Part shown: one piece after another, positions 34,597 to 45,674 of the stretch
How the letters are laid out: every line of letters begins with the position of its first letter
Numbering within the stretch: the stretch's first letter is position 1
Source: Anthoceros angustus
Lineage: Eukaryota; Streptophyta; Anthocerotopsida; Anthocerotales; Anthocerotaceae
Direction of reading: 5' to 3'
DNA length: 64,000 bases
Assembly (NCBI GenBank): GCA_010909165.1
Contig: VJWM01000025.1
Location: forward strand, 620,001 to 684,000
Translations under genes and position numbers: made by a program
Notes under the pieces: model-generated
The model's database searches: none
The model's input: the letters and a program-made list of their open reading frames with translations, nothing else
Told to the model about the DNA's origin: nothing

Positions 34597-35343
34597 TCAC
34601 CTTTTCTCCTTGATCCTTCTTGAGTTGGCTTGTGAAGTCTTCCCACGTGTTGTTCCCTTCTTTGAGAAGAGCACCGAGTCTCCATTCTCTTCTTTCTTGA
34701 AGGAATTCTCTAGCTCCTCTTGTAGGAGCAACCCAACCACCTCATCCAACATTGGTGGTTTGTCGCTTGGACGCATCACTACCATAGTTCTGAAGGCCAA
34801 CACAAATTGCTTGTATGCGGATGGTAAGCTACTTAGCAACACCACGATAACCTTTCTTTCAGAAGGTTTGACGTCCGCCGCCTTCATTTGATCCACCAAG
34901 TTCTTCAACTTGTTGGCGTGTTGTTGAATGGTGTCACCCTCGACCATCTTGAAGTTGGCGAATTGTTGCTCCCACTCCTTGATCCTTCTTCTTCTCATTT
35001 GTTTCTTGCATCTCACATTGAGGATCGCCACATCTCATTCACCAAGCTCTTCTTCTACTGTTGCAGTCGTCACGCCGCTTTTGATGTTGCACACTCACTC
35101 AATTGAGAGAGTATGTCATCGGACACATTGAGGAGAATCGTTGAATTGTCCATCTTTCTCGTGTCCACTTGGTGGGTGTTTCTCGAGGCCATTGTCGACA
35201 AACTTCCATAGTCCTCGGTCGATGAGAAGCATCTTCACTTCAACTTCCACAATGTGAAGTTGTGCCTCAAACTTCTCCGCTAGACGTGTCTCCATGCTTG
35301 CTGACGCCATGCTAGTTTCCCTACAATTGATCTTGAAGACCAA
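34597..35343 (-). pseudogene. Copia B gag
   Basis: There are two open segments: 35343-35116 (MVFKINCRETSMASASMETR..., with LLIDRGLWKFVDNG) and 35031-34597 (RRRIKEWEQQFANFKMVEGD, HANKLKNLVDQMKAADVKPS, then VVLLSSLPSAYKQFVLAFRT). The second is the UBN2-type copia gag core. Between them the frame is lost. Just beyond 34597 a minus-strand CHYCK...H pattern (about 34585-34540) marks the zinc knuckle, also out of frame. Confidence 0.75.
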
Positions 35344-35488
35344 AGCGCCTCACTCACATGCACTACAAGAATAGTATCAAGACCTTTCCAATTGCACACA
35401 AGTTCTCACAAGCTCTAGGCTAAGAACTATGCAATAGGACTTGACTCAAATAACAATGCAAGGGGCATTCTATAAGGCTCTTGAACAT

Positions 35489-35501
35489 GGCTTTGATACC
35501 A
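35489..35501 (-). promoter_or_regulatory. Primer binding site of copia B
   Basis: The minus strand reads TGGTATCAAAGCC directly after the LTR end, an initiator tRNA-Met type site with one change from the usual TGGTATCAGAGCC. Confidence 0.8.
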
Positions 35502-35889
35502 TGTTAGGAAAAGAGCTGAGCCTTTATAGAGAGGGAACACAACACTCCCATACAATATGGGTTATATGCACTAGGCACACTAGAAACTAGCACACAAGCA
35601 CACAAGAACTCTTGCACACACCACGCCTGACAAGTAGGTGGGCTTGGCCTTATATAGTCCTAGCCTTGGATCCTACTGGTCACTTGACCTTGAATCCTAT
35701 TGGTTACTTGACCTTGCCCTTTACTTTTGGACTTTCTAGAAGATACTTTCTAGAAGATACTTTCTAGAAGATACTTTCTAGAAGATGCATGACTTTCAAG
35801 TATGTTATTTTTAGGGCACTCTTCATAACCTGCTTTTAGGGCACTCTTCATAACATATTTTGATATGTTGTAATAAATTACTTCTAACA
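35502..35889 (-). repeat. Right (5') LTR of copia B
   Basis: Matches the left LTR from TGTTAGGAAAAG to TTACTTCTAACA, followed by the target duplicate TCTCA. It is 25 bp longer mainly because ACTTTCTAGAAGAT is present about four times here and about two times on the left. It also has CCACGCCTGA where the left has CTT. Confidence 0.9.
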
Positions 35890-35894
35890 TCTCA

Positions 35895-37918
35895 TTCTCA
35901 CAAAATCATAATACCACGGATGATGCAGGATGAACCCCTCCGGGAGTTGGGGAGGGTACGTACATTGCTTCACGTCCCAAGCCTCAGCAACGAGTCCCAC
36001 CGGGAGTGCCAAGCTGTTGGATGTCAGGTAGGACTTGTAGGCCAGCCTGCTCTCAGGCTGCCTAGCAGAAGTTATCGTTGTGGACCTAGCATTCGCGATG
36101 ACACTGCGGCTAGGACCTACGCTCTTCCTCAAGATTGCTGGGACGACTTGAAACTCTACACTCCTGCACTCAAGATGACATGTAGGAGTGGTCAATACTG
36201 TAAATGACGGATGGAATGTTGATAGATAGGGCAAGGAAAGGAGGGCCTGTGCCCCGCTGCTTGACCTTCAGCAAGTGTGATCTGCAGGCTGGTGGTGAAG
36301 ACAAATACACGAAAACCGACGTTAGCACAACTAAAACGAGGATTCCACAGCTGCAACGCATACTCAGTGCAACACTCAAACACAGGATGCCTTGCCTCGC
36401 AGGACTGACAAGAAGAGAGACAGGCCAGCAATTGCCTTCTGCTTTTAGTCATGGCCAAACGGCCTACATTTTTATTTGGTGGCCTTGCTGCAAGATCCAA
36501 GCCTACAGCTAGGCTGGTAATCGCAACCTCCACACAAAGTTGGACTGACCCCTATCGCTTCCGACTCTCATGGCCAACCCCTATGTTTGGAGAGGGTTTC
36601 AGGTTGGGTGGGCAGGCAGGGCGTGAGTAGCTTCACGCGGTTGCTCCTACAGTTACGATGAATTATTTCAGTTGATACATGGTGCTCACCCTGCTAGGGG
36701 ATCTTTGTCTTTGGAGACAGTGACGGTTCATGCAAGCAGAGAGGGTTTGAAGACATCTGATCTCCCGCATAAACTTAAGACTTGTCTTGGTCAATACTTG
36801 AGTCAGCACTTGGGAGAAGATTTCATGCATTTGGATGGCCAGGAGCCTTTCAAAGACTCACAGGAGTCCGCTTGTGCAGTCCTGCATTTGATCAGCGGTG
36901 CCCTGAATCGGATATCAGCTGCAATTGCATCTCGGCAGTCTTTCAGCTCTGGCTTCAATGTCTGAAAGTGGATTCTGTTGTAGGACAAGAATGTAATGTG
37001 GGCATGTGGGAAGAATCCAAATCAGTTCAAGGAAACAATCCAGTGCACTTTGAATGTCGCCGCCAAATCATGTCCCTCTCCCGATATCCGTTTACTCAGA
37101 TTTGAATCTCCACTACATTTTGCACCGGCAGCAAGAACAATACGGTGGCTCCCGATTTGCGGTTGTGAGAGCTGATGAGCAGTTTGTTTGCGCCCATCAG
37201 CCAGTCGCTGTTTATGTATGGAGATCATCGGACTGCGATGGCTGCTCACCCATATCAACCACAGTCCACACCGAAACTACGGGAAGCGACGCCATTGGCA
37301 TCAGTGTTCCCTAAGGCATCTACTCTGAAGATTTCATGAAGCTGAAGCACGGACGAAATCCTGTACTTCAAAACCAGGACAATGTGGCATATGTGGCTTG
37401 ATCATACCCTCTTCCGCCATGGAATTTCCTGGTTCTGGAATTGTGAGCTGTCAATCTTTGACGTCTGATGTTTTCGCTTTGCGCACACATTTAAATAAGG
37501 AGGAACTTTGGAACGCAGCAGTTTGGGTAGCGGCGAGGAGGCACCTTCCAAGCAGTCAAAGAGAGCGAGGGGTGGGAAATTGTTTTGTTCAGGCTTGCAT
37601 TGCAATGGGCACGCAGATTTGTTCTCCCATGATTCTATCATGCACCTCTCCAGACACAGACAAGGAAGGCAGTTGCCCATCACTACGTCATCCAGATCCC
37701 TTCGTCAGCGAGTGCAGCGCGCAGGCCTTCAGAAGACAAGCAAAGAGAACATGGTCAGCCAGAGTCAGCTCCTCCAGACAGGCGTCATGCTTGTCTTCTA
37801 ATAAAGGTGATAGCGGCCATACGAATTCACAAACCCCGGTGACGTAGTTTCGCTCTGAAGTGCCGCTGATCGAGAGCAGGACGGCCATCAGCGCACGGCA
37901 GGTGGGACTTCTTAGCTC
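35895..37918. other. Spacer of unit 3 right of copia B
   Basis: Continuation of unit 3, equivalent to 9558-11600 of unit 1. It carries only fragments of the 226-codon frame that is open in units 1 and 2, because of several small indels around 37330-37650. Nothing else was recognised. Confidence 0.45.
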
Positions 37919-40900
37919 TTAGAGCAGCTCAGACTCTTGACAATTTTTGCAAGATCCTCGAGGATGGAGTTGGTTTGGAAGTTTGCGGAAACCTCCATGG
38001 AACCTGCTACTGCCAGAGCTTGGGCGCTCCATGGAACCTGCTGCTACTGCCTTGGGCGGGTGGGGGCGTTTCTGCTGAATGCGTGACACCCTTATCTCAC
38101 TTGATGCAGCTGAAGTCATCCTAGCTGTAGTTAGCTTTGCGCCGACATCTTCCAATATCTCATACAAAATGGCTGTTTGTTGGTGTTTGCAGTCATCCGC
38201 CAAAATACGTGCACCTGCTTGTCATGCTCGATCCAGCTCTGGCCAGGCTTCTTCCAGGAAACTGCCCTTTGCCTCAACTCATCCACCTTTCTCGCACAAT
38301 CCAACATGCCAGCATCTAGATAAATGTTTGACATGAGGACATAGGCTGCTGCGTGTTCTGGATCTTCACCTACTGCTTCAGCGAAGGCCCGCTCTCCCAG
38401 TGAAACATTACCATGTTTTCGGCAGGCGCTCAGCAGGCACAACCAGACTGGCAAACCAGGCTGAATTGGCATCTGCGAGAGCAGCATTTCAGCTTTACTG
38501 AAGAGACCTGCTCGACCGACGAGGTCCATTATACAAGCGTAATGTTCCGTGTCTGCAGCGATGCTGTATTCCCTGGTCATGGCTCCGAAGTACTCCAGTC
38601 CTCTATCGACTAGTCCAGCATGGCTGCAAGCAGACAGGAGGCCCAGGAAGGTGACTCTATCTGGTTTCAAGCCAGATTGTAACATGTAGCACAGTAGCAC
38701 TGGATGCTCGTGTTGCAATCGCCCAGCCGGGCATAGCCTGCGAAGGGCATTCCATGAGATGACGTCAGGGCGAGATAGGAGTCAAAGACACGTTGGGCAT
38801 CCACCATGCTCCCACACTTGCTGTACGCATGAATGAGGCTGGTGGCAACAGGAAGACGGTACTCCAATCCATTGTCGAGAATGGCCTGGTGGGTCTGGAC
38901 GCACATGTCTAATGCCCTGTGCTGCTGCACGCTTGGAGTACTGACACAAAAGTAACTATAATAGCTTGTTCCTCTTGCTTGCATCTGGGCATACAGTTGC
39001 AAAGCCTTTCCTCCTTGCTCCTGGGCATACGCTGCAATCATGACAGTCCACGACACAAGATCACGCTGAGACATCCTGTCAGGCACCTGCTCTGCGTCTG
39101 TGATATCCACACTTGGCATACATGTACACCAGAGTGCTGGCGACAAACATGTCTAAATCCAATCCAGTCTTGCAGCTTCAGCGTGTATGTCTCTTCCCAG
39201 TTCAAGGTAATCCAGCTTCTCACTCTGCCCATCCTCAGATGACACCTTCTCCTTTTCTGCAGCGACTCCACAAGCATGGAGAGCACTGGCCAAGGTTCGC
39301 GCATCCGGCTTCACGCCCTCCTTCTGCATCTGTTTAAACACCTGGAAGGCCTTTCCTCCTGCGCCCTGCACACAGCATACGCTGCAGTACTGTGCAGTCC
39401 ATGACACCACACCTCGCCTGGGCAATCGGTTGAAGACAAGTTCTGTGTCTAGATATCCCACACTTTGCATACATACTAAGCAAAGTGTTGCAAACATAGA
39501 TGTCAGAATCAAGCCCCCATTCTGTAGCTCCTGCATGCAATTCCCTTCCCTCTCGCAGGGATGCCACTTTGACATCTTACATGCACCAAGGTGCTTTTCT
39601 CTTTGCTGCAAGGCAGCCGCATGCATGAAGCGCACTTACAAATGTCTGCGCATCGGGCCTGCAGCCCTCCCTTTGCATCTGTCTGTAGACCTGCAAAGCT
39701 TTGTCTCCTTGGTCCTCCTCGGCATATCCTCCTATCATGGCATTCCATGCCACCACATCACGCTTGTGCAAACTTTTAAACACCTCCTCAGCATCGTTGA
39801 TGCTCCCGCACTTGCATACATACTAACCAGAATGCTACCAACAAACATGTTGGATTCAAAACCCCTTCCCGAACTCCAGCATGGATTTCCTTCCCCTTCT
39901 GCAAGGACTGTACTTTTACATTGCGGCTGTTCAGAGCTGCACTCTCCTCCTTTCTGCAATGCTGCCACACGCTCGGAGGGCACTTACAAATGTTCGAGCA
40001 TTTGGACTTATCCCCGTCTCTCGCATCTGCCGAAAGATCTGCAAAGCTCTTTCCCTCTGCTCTATCGAGCATATGAAGACAGCATTGCATTCCATGAAAC
40101 TACATTGCGCTGAGCAAGTCCATCAAATGCTTCCTCCGCATCAGCAAAGCTCCCACACTTTGCATACATACTCACCAGTGTGTTGCCAAGAAACGTGTCG
40201 GACACAAACCTCTTCTGACAGCTTCAGCATGTAACTTTCTTCCCACTTTCAAGGCTTCCAGCTTCACTTTCTCTACATCCACAAACGTGATTTCCTCCTT
40301 TTCTGCCATGCTGCCACATGCTTGAAGGGCACTGACAAACGTCCGTGCATCCGGCTTAACTCCAGCCTGATGCATCTCACGAAATGCCCTCATTGCCATT
40401 TCCCATGTCCCTGCTGTGAGTATCCTGCAAGCATCACATTCCATGCCACCACGTCTCGCTGGGACAAGCCATCAAACACCTGCCGGGCATCCACTATGCT
40501 CCCACACTTGGCGTACATGTCAACCAAACTAATCCCAACAATCCCATCCGAGTCCAGCCCACGTGCCACAACTTGAGCATGAATCCGCCTACCCTCCTCC
40601 AGGTCTTCCAATCTGCTGCATGCCTTGAGTAAGCTGACAAACGTAAAACGGTCTGGCTGCAAACCTTCCTGTCGCATCCTTCCATCGCACGACAAGGCCA
40701 CCCGAGACAATCCAGCATTGCTATACCCTGAAATGATTGCTCTCCAAGAAGCAACTGATGGGTGCGACAATCTCTGCAACAGTTGAACCCCGTCTGCAAG
40801 GCCCCCACGACTGACCAGTGTGGACACCAGCAGGTCGCCCAACTGCCTGTGGGACTCCAACCCAAGTTTTGTCGCATGAGCATAGACCTGCTTGGCCTCG

Positions 40901-41076
40901 GCAAAGGTCTTCCTGCTCTTGCACGCTTGCAACAAGCTCTTGTACTCCAGCACTGAAGGCAAACTTCCCTGCTGGTCGATTCGGAGCAGAGTAACCAGTG
41001 CCTTGTCTAACTGCCCCGCCGTGGGCACCATATGGGAACGCACAAAAGCTCGCTCTTCATGATGATGAAATTGCAA
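37919..41076 (-). pseudogene. PLS-type PPR gene 4, unfused N-terminus, frameshifted
   Basis: This is the rightmost copy and the only one with its own 5' end. Met 41076 opens 229 codons (to 40390): a leader (MQFHHHEERAFVRSH), then SVLEYKSLLQACKSRKTFAE, SVASWRAIISGYSNAGLSRV and LQPDRFTFVSLLKACSRLED. The sequence runs without a seam through position 40639 where the other three copies switch to another PPR. Further repeats and the E domain follow to 38131, with the E+ tail out of frame (four-A run 38202-38205). It has more indels than PPR-2/3, particularly 38.9-39.6 kb and at 39810, where TTTGCATAC has lost a T. It ends without a DYW domain. The leader could carry an organelle transit signal, but it is not typical enough to call. 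Confidence 0.75.
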
Positions 41077-41232
41077 CCCAATCTGATGGCATCATCGACG
41101 TTTGTTCCGTCGGAGCTCTCAAATATCAAGCGAACCTGAAAGGCCCACTTTCAACAATGAGCAGAAGGAACAGCAGTCTGCTGAGCAAAGCATAGATGTC
41201 AGTGGGTTGTCTTCGAAGGACATCTATCTGAA

Positions 41233-41782
41233 TTGTTCCGATCGGACGTCAAACTGGGTTGTCTGCCGTCGGAGGTCCATGGGAAACAGTGGTTGGTCTC
41301 CTTATTGCGTATGCTAGAGGGGTTTTCCATGTGCATCGATTCTGTGACGTTCTTGTGCCTCCTGCAGGCGTATGCTAGTGTGAGGACCCCGGTGTTGGAG
41401 AAGGGGAAGCAGCTTCATGCACAATTTAGGGTACGAGGATTCCTATCTGATGTTATTGTAGCCAACACTTTGGTGAGTGGGCAGCCTGCAGTTTGGCACA
41501 CTCTGTTGGGTGCTTTTCGAAAATGGAGCAAACTTCAAGCTGGGGGTTCCTGCTTTTAGCGAATCAGTGAAGCTAAGGAAAGATGCTGCAGCATATGTGC
41601 TGATGTCCAACATATACACAGCTATCCAGATGTGGGAGCAGGAAGAGGAGATGCAGGCGGGGAGAAAAAAGTCACAGCACGGAAGCAGCTCGGTCAGAGC
41701 TGGTGGACAGACAAGGAGGGACGGGTGCATAGCGTATTCGTTCAGGATGAGAAACATCATCCCCAGAGTTCAGCAGGGCTGA
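41233..41782 (+). pseudogene. PPR-E gene fragment, plus strand, internally deleted
   Basis: Two plus-strand segments are present. The first has SVTFLCLLQAYASVRTPVLE, EKGKQLHAQFRVRGFLSDVI and VANTLVSG, a single PPR repeat. It passes directly into QPAVWHTLLGA, a motif from the E domain. The second continues the E domain in another frame with LRKDAAAYVLMSNIYTAIQM. The repeats that should lie between VANTLVS and the E domain are missing, so a large internal deletion fused the two. It is divergent from PPR-4. Confidence 0.6.
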
Positions 41783-41839
41783 AGTCGTATTTTCCATAAC
41801 CAAAACAGAATGGACCGGAGTTGGACTTGTCACCTGTGG

Positions 41840-42168
41840 TCACACCTGATCATAGAAAGCTTGGAGGATGGTCAGGGAGTCTTTTACGGGCTTACTCCAA
41901 AAGATGTGGTAGCATGGACTGCCTTGACATGCATGAGATTCCGGGGATTGAGGAGGAGAAGGCATGCTATTCCAAGTAGTGCTCGTGATGAGCTCGGGGC
42001 TTGTGTATGCGGTGCTTTCCCTCTTGCAACGTCGGGCTGCCCACACTTGCACATATGTCCATGTATGCCTGCAGGAGGCCCACACAAATACATGTCACTT
42101 GCACTGGGTGCACCCATCATGCCTTTTTCCTTCATAGCACTGCACAGAGAAAGGGCTTCCTGGCCCAT
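41840..42168 (-). pseudogene. PPR fragment, minus strand
   Basis: From 42168 the frame reads MGQEALSLCSAMKEKGMMGA, the end of a PPR repeat. This is followed in shifted frames by remnants of the VTF...LQA and EEGK..H helices. It is too short and broken to be functional. Confidence 0.45.
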
Positions 42169-42169
42169 G

Positions 42170-43360
42170 CCCTTGCCGACTCATGACAGGTATGACCTGG
42201 AAAAGGCATCAGGAATAGTTACTTTGTGTTGGGGAAGGAGATATGTATGGGCTTGTTGTCTGATCGTATCTGTTCTTGGTTGATTTCACTCGATCACAGT
42301 ACACAAAGTCTGGGCACCAAAGATGTGTCTCCCTAGCAAGACAGAAGCGGAAGATCGGTGCAGGTGCTCCCTCCGTTGGAGATGATATGGTACAACAGTA
42401 CAATTGTTTTCAAATGGGAGATGTGGTTCGCAGTTGCGCTACTTAGTGGACGAAGAGGTGTACCTCTTTGAGCACTGCTGGACATGGACATGGGGCCTGC
42501 GTCTCAATCTCCGAAGCAATCAATGCTTCGCGCGTGTGAAGGCGGGCGTGGCATGCCATGCCTCGCCCATCACGATGCTCTCTCATCGTGGTATACTTTA
42601 AACGCAACACCATGTACAGGTCCATACAGGATGTCACTGCCGTATTTTGCCCAGCACGGCACAACCTAATACGCACCACCACCAACCATGCTTGATTTTA
42701 GAACCGTGCGCGAGTATGAACTGAGCGCGGGTGTCTTAAACAAACCATCCCAAAGACAAACAGATTAACCTAAACCAAGCACCCAAAGACAAACACATTA
42801 ACCTAAACCAAGCATTCGGCAAGCGTGCTCCGTCCATGGAGTGTCGAAGGTGCAATTTCGAGGCTTGGTCAATTCTGAGAATCTAACTTGGCGGTTTTGA
42901 AGGATTTGAAGATTGCCTACATTCCATGGAATAGAGTAGAAGATTTCATTTCGGTGAAGGCTTCAAATGTGCTGCAAGTTTCTATCGGAAGGATTCAAAG
43001 ACTCAAAATTCACTACCACCACCAATTGTGCCGTCCTTAGACACGCAATCACATATATCGTGTACGCAACTTCCAAGTTCTCTACACTAATTTCCCGACC
43101 ATTTGGGTTTCTGGCTTGGTGGCCTCTGTCCATGTGCTTTCTTTGCCTTAAGTTGAAGCCAAATCTTGGTATTTGTCGTGTGTTTCTATGTAGGTATTGG
43201 TGTTCATATGGACCGGAGGATTTCCAGTACCACACCCAAGAATGTGCGCATGAAGAGGATGTATGGCCAATTTTGTTGTGAAGCGATTGCGCTTATTCCA
43301 CAAGTTGCTCAAATCCTTCTTCATGAAGGCACGTAGATCGGCGGTGATATCTGTCATGGT
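42170..43360. other. Unassigned interval with a 33-bp direct repeat
   Basis: I see no gene in most of this stretch. A 33-bp segment beginning CCCAAAGACAAAC occurs at 42749-42781 and again at 42782-42814 with one mismatch. The right part (from about 42960) may include the decayed N-terminus of the MULE gene that follows. Confidence 0.4.
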
Positions 43361-44960
43361 CCAGTATGTGGGACACCCTAAATTGTCTAGAGCTCCTTGG
43401 ATCTCGAAGAGAAAAGGATTGGGTTAAACATTGTCTTTATTGCAAGGTATACGTATGGAGATTATGCGTCGGCATGTTGCGGTTGTGTCACGAGAAGATG
43501 AGTCACTACATAGGACATGAGCGTGGTGGTGACGTTCGAGATGACTACATGCGGCGCAAGGATGTGTTGAACATGAAGCGACAAGTGGAAGCGGGTGAGT
43601 GGAAACTAGACCACGATGATGTAAAGTCCACGAGATGTGGCTCAAAGTGAATCTTGACCTTATCTTCCATAGATCGAACTGGTGAACCTTTTGTTTTAGG
43701 GTTGCAAACTCCTTTCATGCGGATGTTCATCAAGCATGGTAACAATAGTGTGTTAGCCATGGACGCCACATTTGGTATGAACAAGTATAGGTACCACTTA
43801 TTTACGGTGATGGTTTTGATCAACACCTTAATGGTATTCGATTGCTTGGGCACTAACACGAGGCTACTATACTTTCTTTGGTATCATGGTTGGCGCCACT
43901 CCGACATGTCGCTCTTACAACATGTGCAACATGGGTCCCTAGTTGCTTCCTAGTTGATGATTGTTTAGCGAGATAGGTGCCTTTAAGCGGTATGGGGGCC
44001 AACATACATGTTGTGTTGTGTCTATGGCATGTAAGGAAGGCTGGCAACAAAACCTTTTAAAGAAGGTAAAGTGCATTATTGCAAGGAAGAAGATTTGGGC
44101 AGCTCTTGCGGAGATCATGTATGTCGAGGCCATAATACAAGATGGTATGTCGCATGGGGTAAGGTATTGTTAGAGTTCTTCTACAAGGAGTGGCATGGAA
44201 GTCAACCACCTTTTGTTGAGTATTTCAAGAAGCGATGGGGTGACTCTATAGGTTCTTATTCTTTGCCCAAAGTGCACTAGTTTCTTTGTGCGGTAAGGGT
44301 TGCTTGAATGGATGTTTACATGGTGTTGTGTGTAATAATGTTTCGCATTTCTTATGCCGGACATGTGGTTGAAGAACCGCAGGATGTTTCCCCGGACAAG
44401 ATACCACGTCGCTGGAGGCCTTTCATCGATTCTTGAAGGAAAGAGTATCTTTTACCAAGGCTGCGTTGCGGAAGGCGTATGGATTGGCTTCTTCATCAAC
44501 TTGTGAGCAGGTAGCACGCATCGGTACCTTGATTTCACCAAGACCGGGGTTACAAGCGAATTTAAAACTCGAGAAGGTATATGAGCATGTTTTGTCCATG
44601 AGCACCATCCTGCAGTCATATTCCGTCAGTTGGGTCTCTGCATATTGCATGTCCTCCGAGGATAGTGACAAGGTTTACGTCATTGAGGCCGCATTCTCCA
44701 TGGGCATTTTGTACTTGTGGGATGGGGCGAAAGGATTCATTTGCAAACATGTTGTGAAGGTGCAACAGTATGTGGTATATTTGAACATACTTCCGATTAT
44801 TGCGCCTTGCTTGGTGTACCAATGGATCTTATGTTCGGGCACAAGAAGAAGGAAGAACATTACGACCTAAATCTTGTTCGGAGAATGAGATATCACATGA
44901 TAATCATGTTCGGATACAACTGTCACACAATCTTGTCGCATCTTCCCATCAACCTGTAGC
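43360..44960 (+). pseudogene. MULE-type transposase / SWIM zinc-finger gene relic
   Basis: Plus-strand segments in shifting frames read: DDYMRRKDVLNMKRQVEAGE (43.54 kb); then the MULE transposase core GEPFVLGLQTPFMRMFIKHG and NSVLAMDATFGMNKYRYHLF (43.68-43.81 kb), where DATFG holds a catalytic Asp. Next are the helical part QNLLKKVKCIIARKKIWAAL (44.05 kb), FYKEWHGSQPPFVEYFKKRW (44.18 kb), and a C-terminal SWIM-like GAKGFICKHVVKVQQYVV (44.73 kb). This is the order of plant MULE/SWIM transposase-derived genes. Several frame changes show it is a relic. I could not identify terminal inverted repeats by eye. Confidence 0.65.
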
Positions 44961-45249
44961 TTGGAGGAGTTGAAGGCTGAAGCACGTCGAGACTTGGATG
45001 CAATCATGGGGTATTCCAAGCATTGTGGAAGCCAAGCCTATTTTGTTTGAGGTCTGCGCAATAATGGAACAAGCACAACATCGTATTAGGGAAGTTGCAT
45101 TTCGGTGGGCGAGGCCTCAAGCGATAACCGGTATTAGAGGAGTTTGTTCCAATAATGGACCACCAAGTTAGTGCGTTTCAAGGGCATTGAAGAACGCTCA
45201 AGACCAAGAAGAAAAAGTGATTACTTTGTGACACCTTTAGGCTAAATTT
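44961..45249. other. Short unassigned interval after the MULE relic
   Basis: No open frame of note. It could include the last decayed codons and 3' region of the MULE relic. Confidence 0.3.
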
Positions 45250-45387
45250 GAAGAATTTTGCAATCGAGGGCTGAAAAATTTTGCAATCGAGGGCTGAAAA
45301 ATTTTGCAATCGAGGGCTGAAAAATTTTGCAATCGAGGGCTAAGAATTTTGCAATCGAGGAATTTGTTCGAGGAATTGCAATCGAGT
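45250..45387 (+). repeat. 23-bp tandem repeat, about five copies
   Basis: The unit GCAATCGAGGGCTGAAAAAT plus TTT repeats head to tail about five times, with the last copies degenerating into GAGGAATTTGTTCGAGGAAT. AT-rich and non-coding. Confidence 0.85.
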
Positions 45388-45425
45388 GAAACAAAATTGT
45401 TACGAGGAATTTGTTCGATTTGACC

Positions 45426-45596
45426 TTGTATAGCTGGACTTCTTTACTAGGATGTTTTACAAATTAGTACAATAATGAAGAGGCCTCATCTCGATTCTTT
45501 GAGGGCTGCAAAATTGTTCTCGAGGAATTTGTTCGACGATATTGTATAGCTGGACTTCTTTACTAGGATGTTTTACAAATTAGTACAATAATGAAG
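45426..45596 (+). repeat. 55-bp direct repeat pair
   Basis: The 55-bp segment starting TTGTATAGCTGGACTTCTTT occurs at 45426-45480 and identically at 45542-45596, 116 bp apart. The interval between them also repeats the TCGAGGAATTTGTTCGA motif of the preceding array. Confidence 0.85.
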
Positions 45597-45674
45597 GCTA
45601 TTGTATGGCTAGAAGGCTCTTTGACACCCGACACTGGTAACACGCCTAGCAGTTATTCTCCTTTACGCTCAGTC

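Larger units (their letters stand above)
30954..35889 (-). mobile_element. Ty1/copia retrotransposon B (4,936 bp, both LTRs, TSD TCTCA)
   Basis: This is a complete LTR element on the minus strand inside unit 3. It has two LTRs (363 and 388 bp), 5-bp target duplications TCTCA at 30949-30953 and 35890-35894, a primer site next to the right LTR, and a polypurine tract next to the left LTR. Gag, integrase, reverse transcriptase and RNase H are in copia order. Units 1 and 2 carry the unoccupied site, so it inserted after amplification. The LTRs differ by a few substitutions plus repeat-number changes, and the polyprotein is broken by frameshifts, so the element looks young but not autonomous. Confidence 0.95.
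24830..40639. repeat. Tandem unit 3 (15,810 bp, with copia B inserted)
   Basis: This is the third unit. It matches units 1 and 2 but is enlarged by the 4,936-bp copia element B at 30954-35889 (plus 5-bp target duplication) and by an expanded minisatellite at 30310-30860. Removing both brings it back to about 10.5 kb. Its right end passes into the unfused PPR gene 4. The PPR part near 38.9-39.6 kb has more indels than the same region in units 1 and 2, so this copy has diverged the most. Confidence 0.9.
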
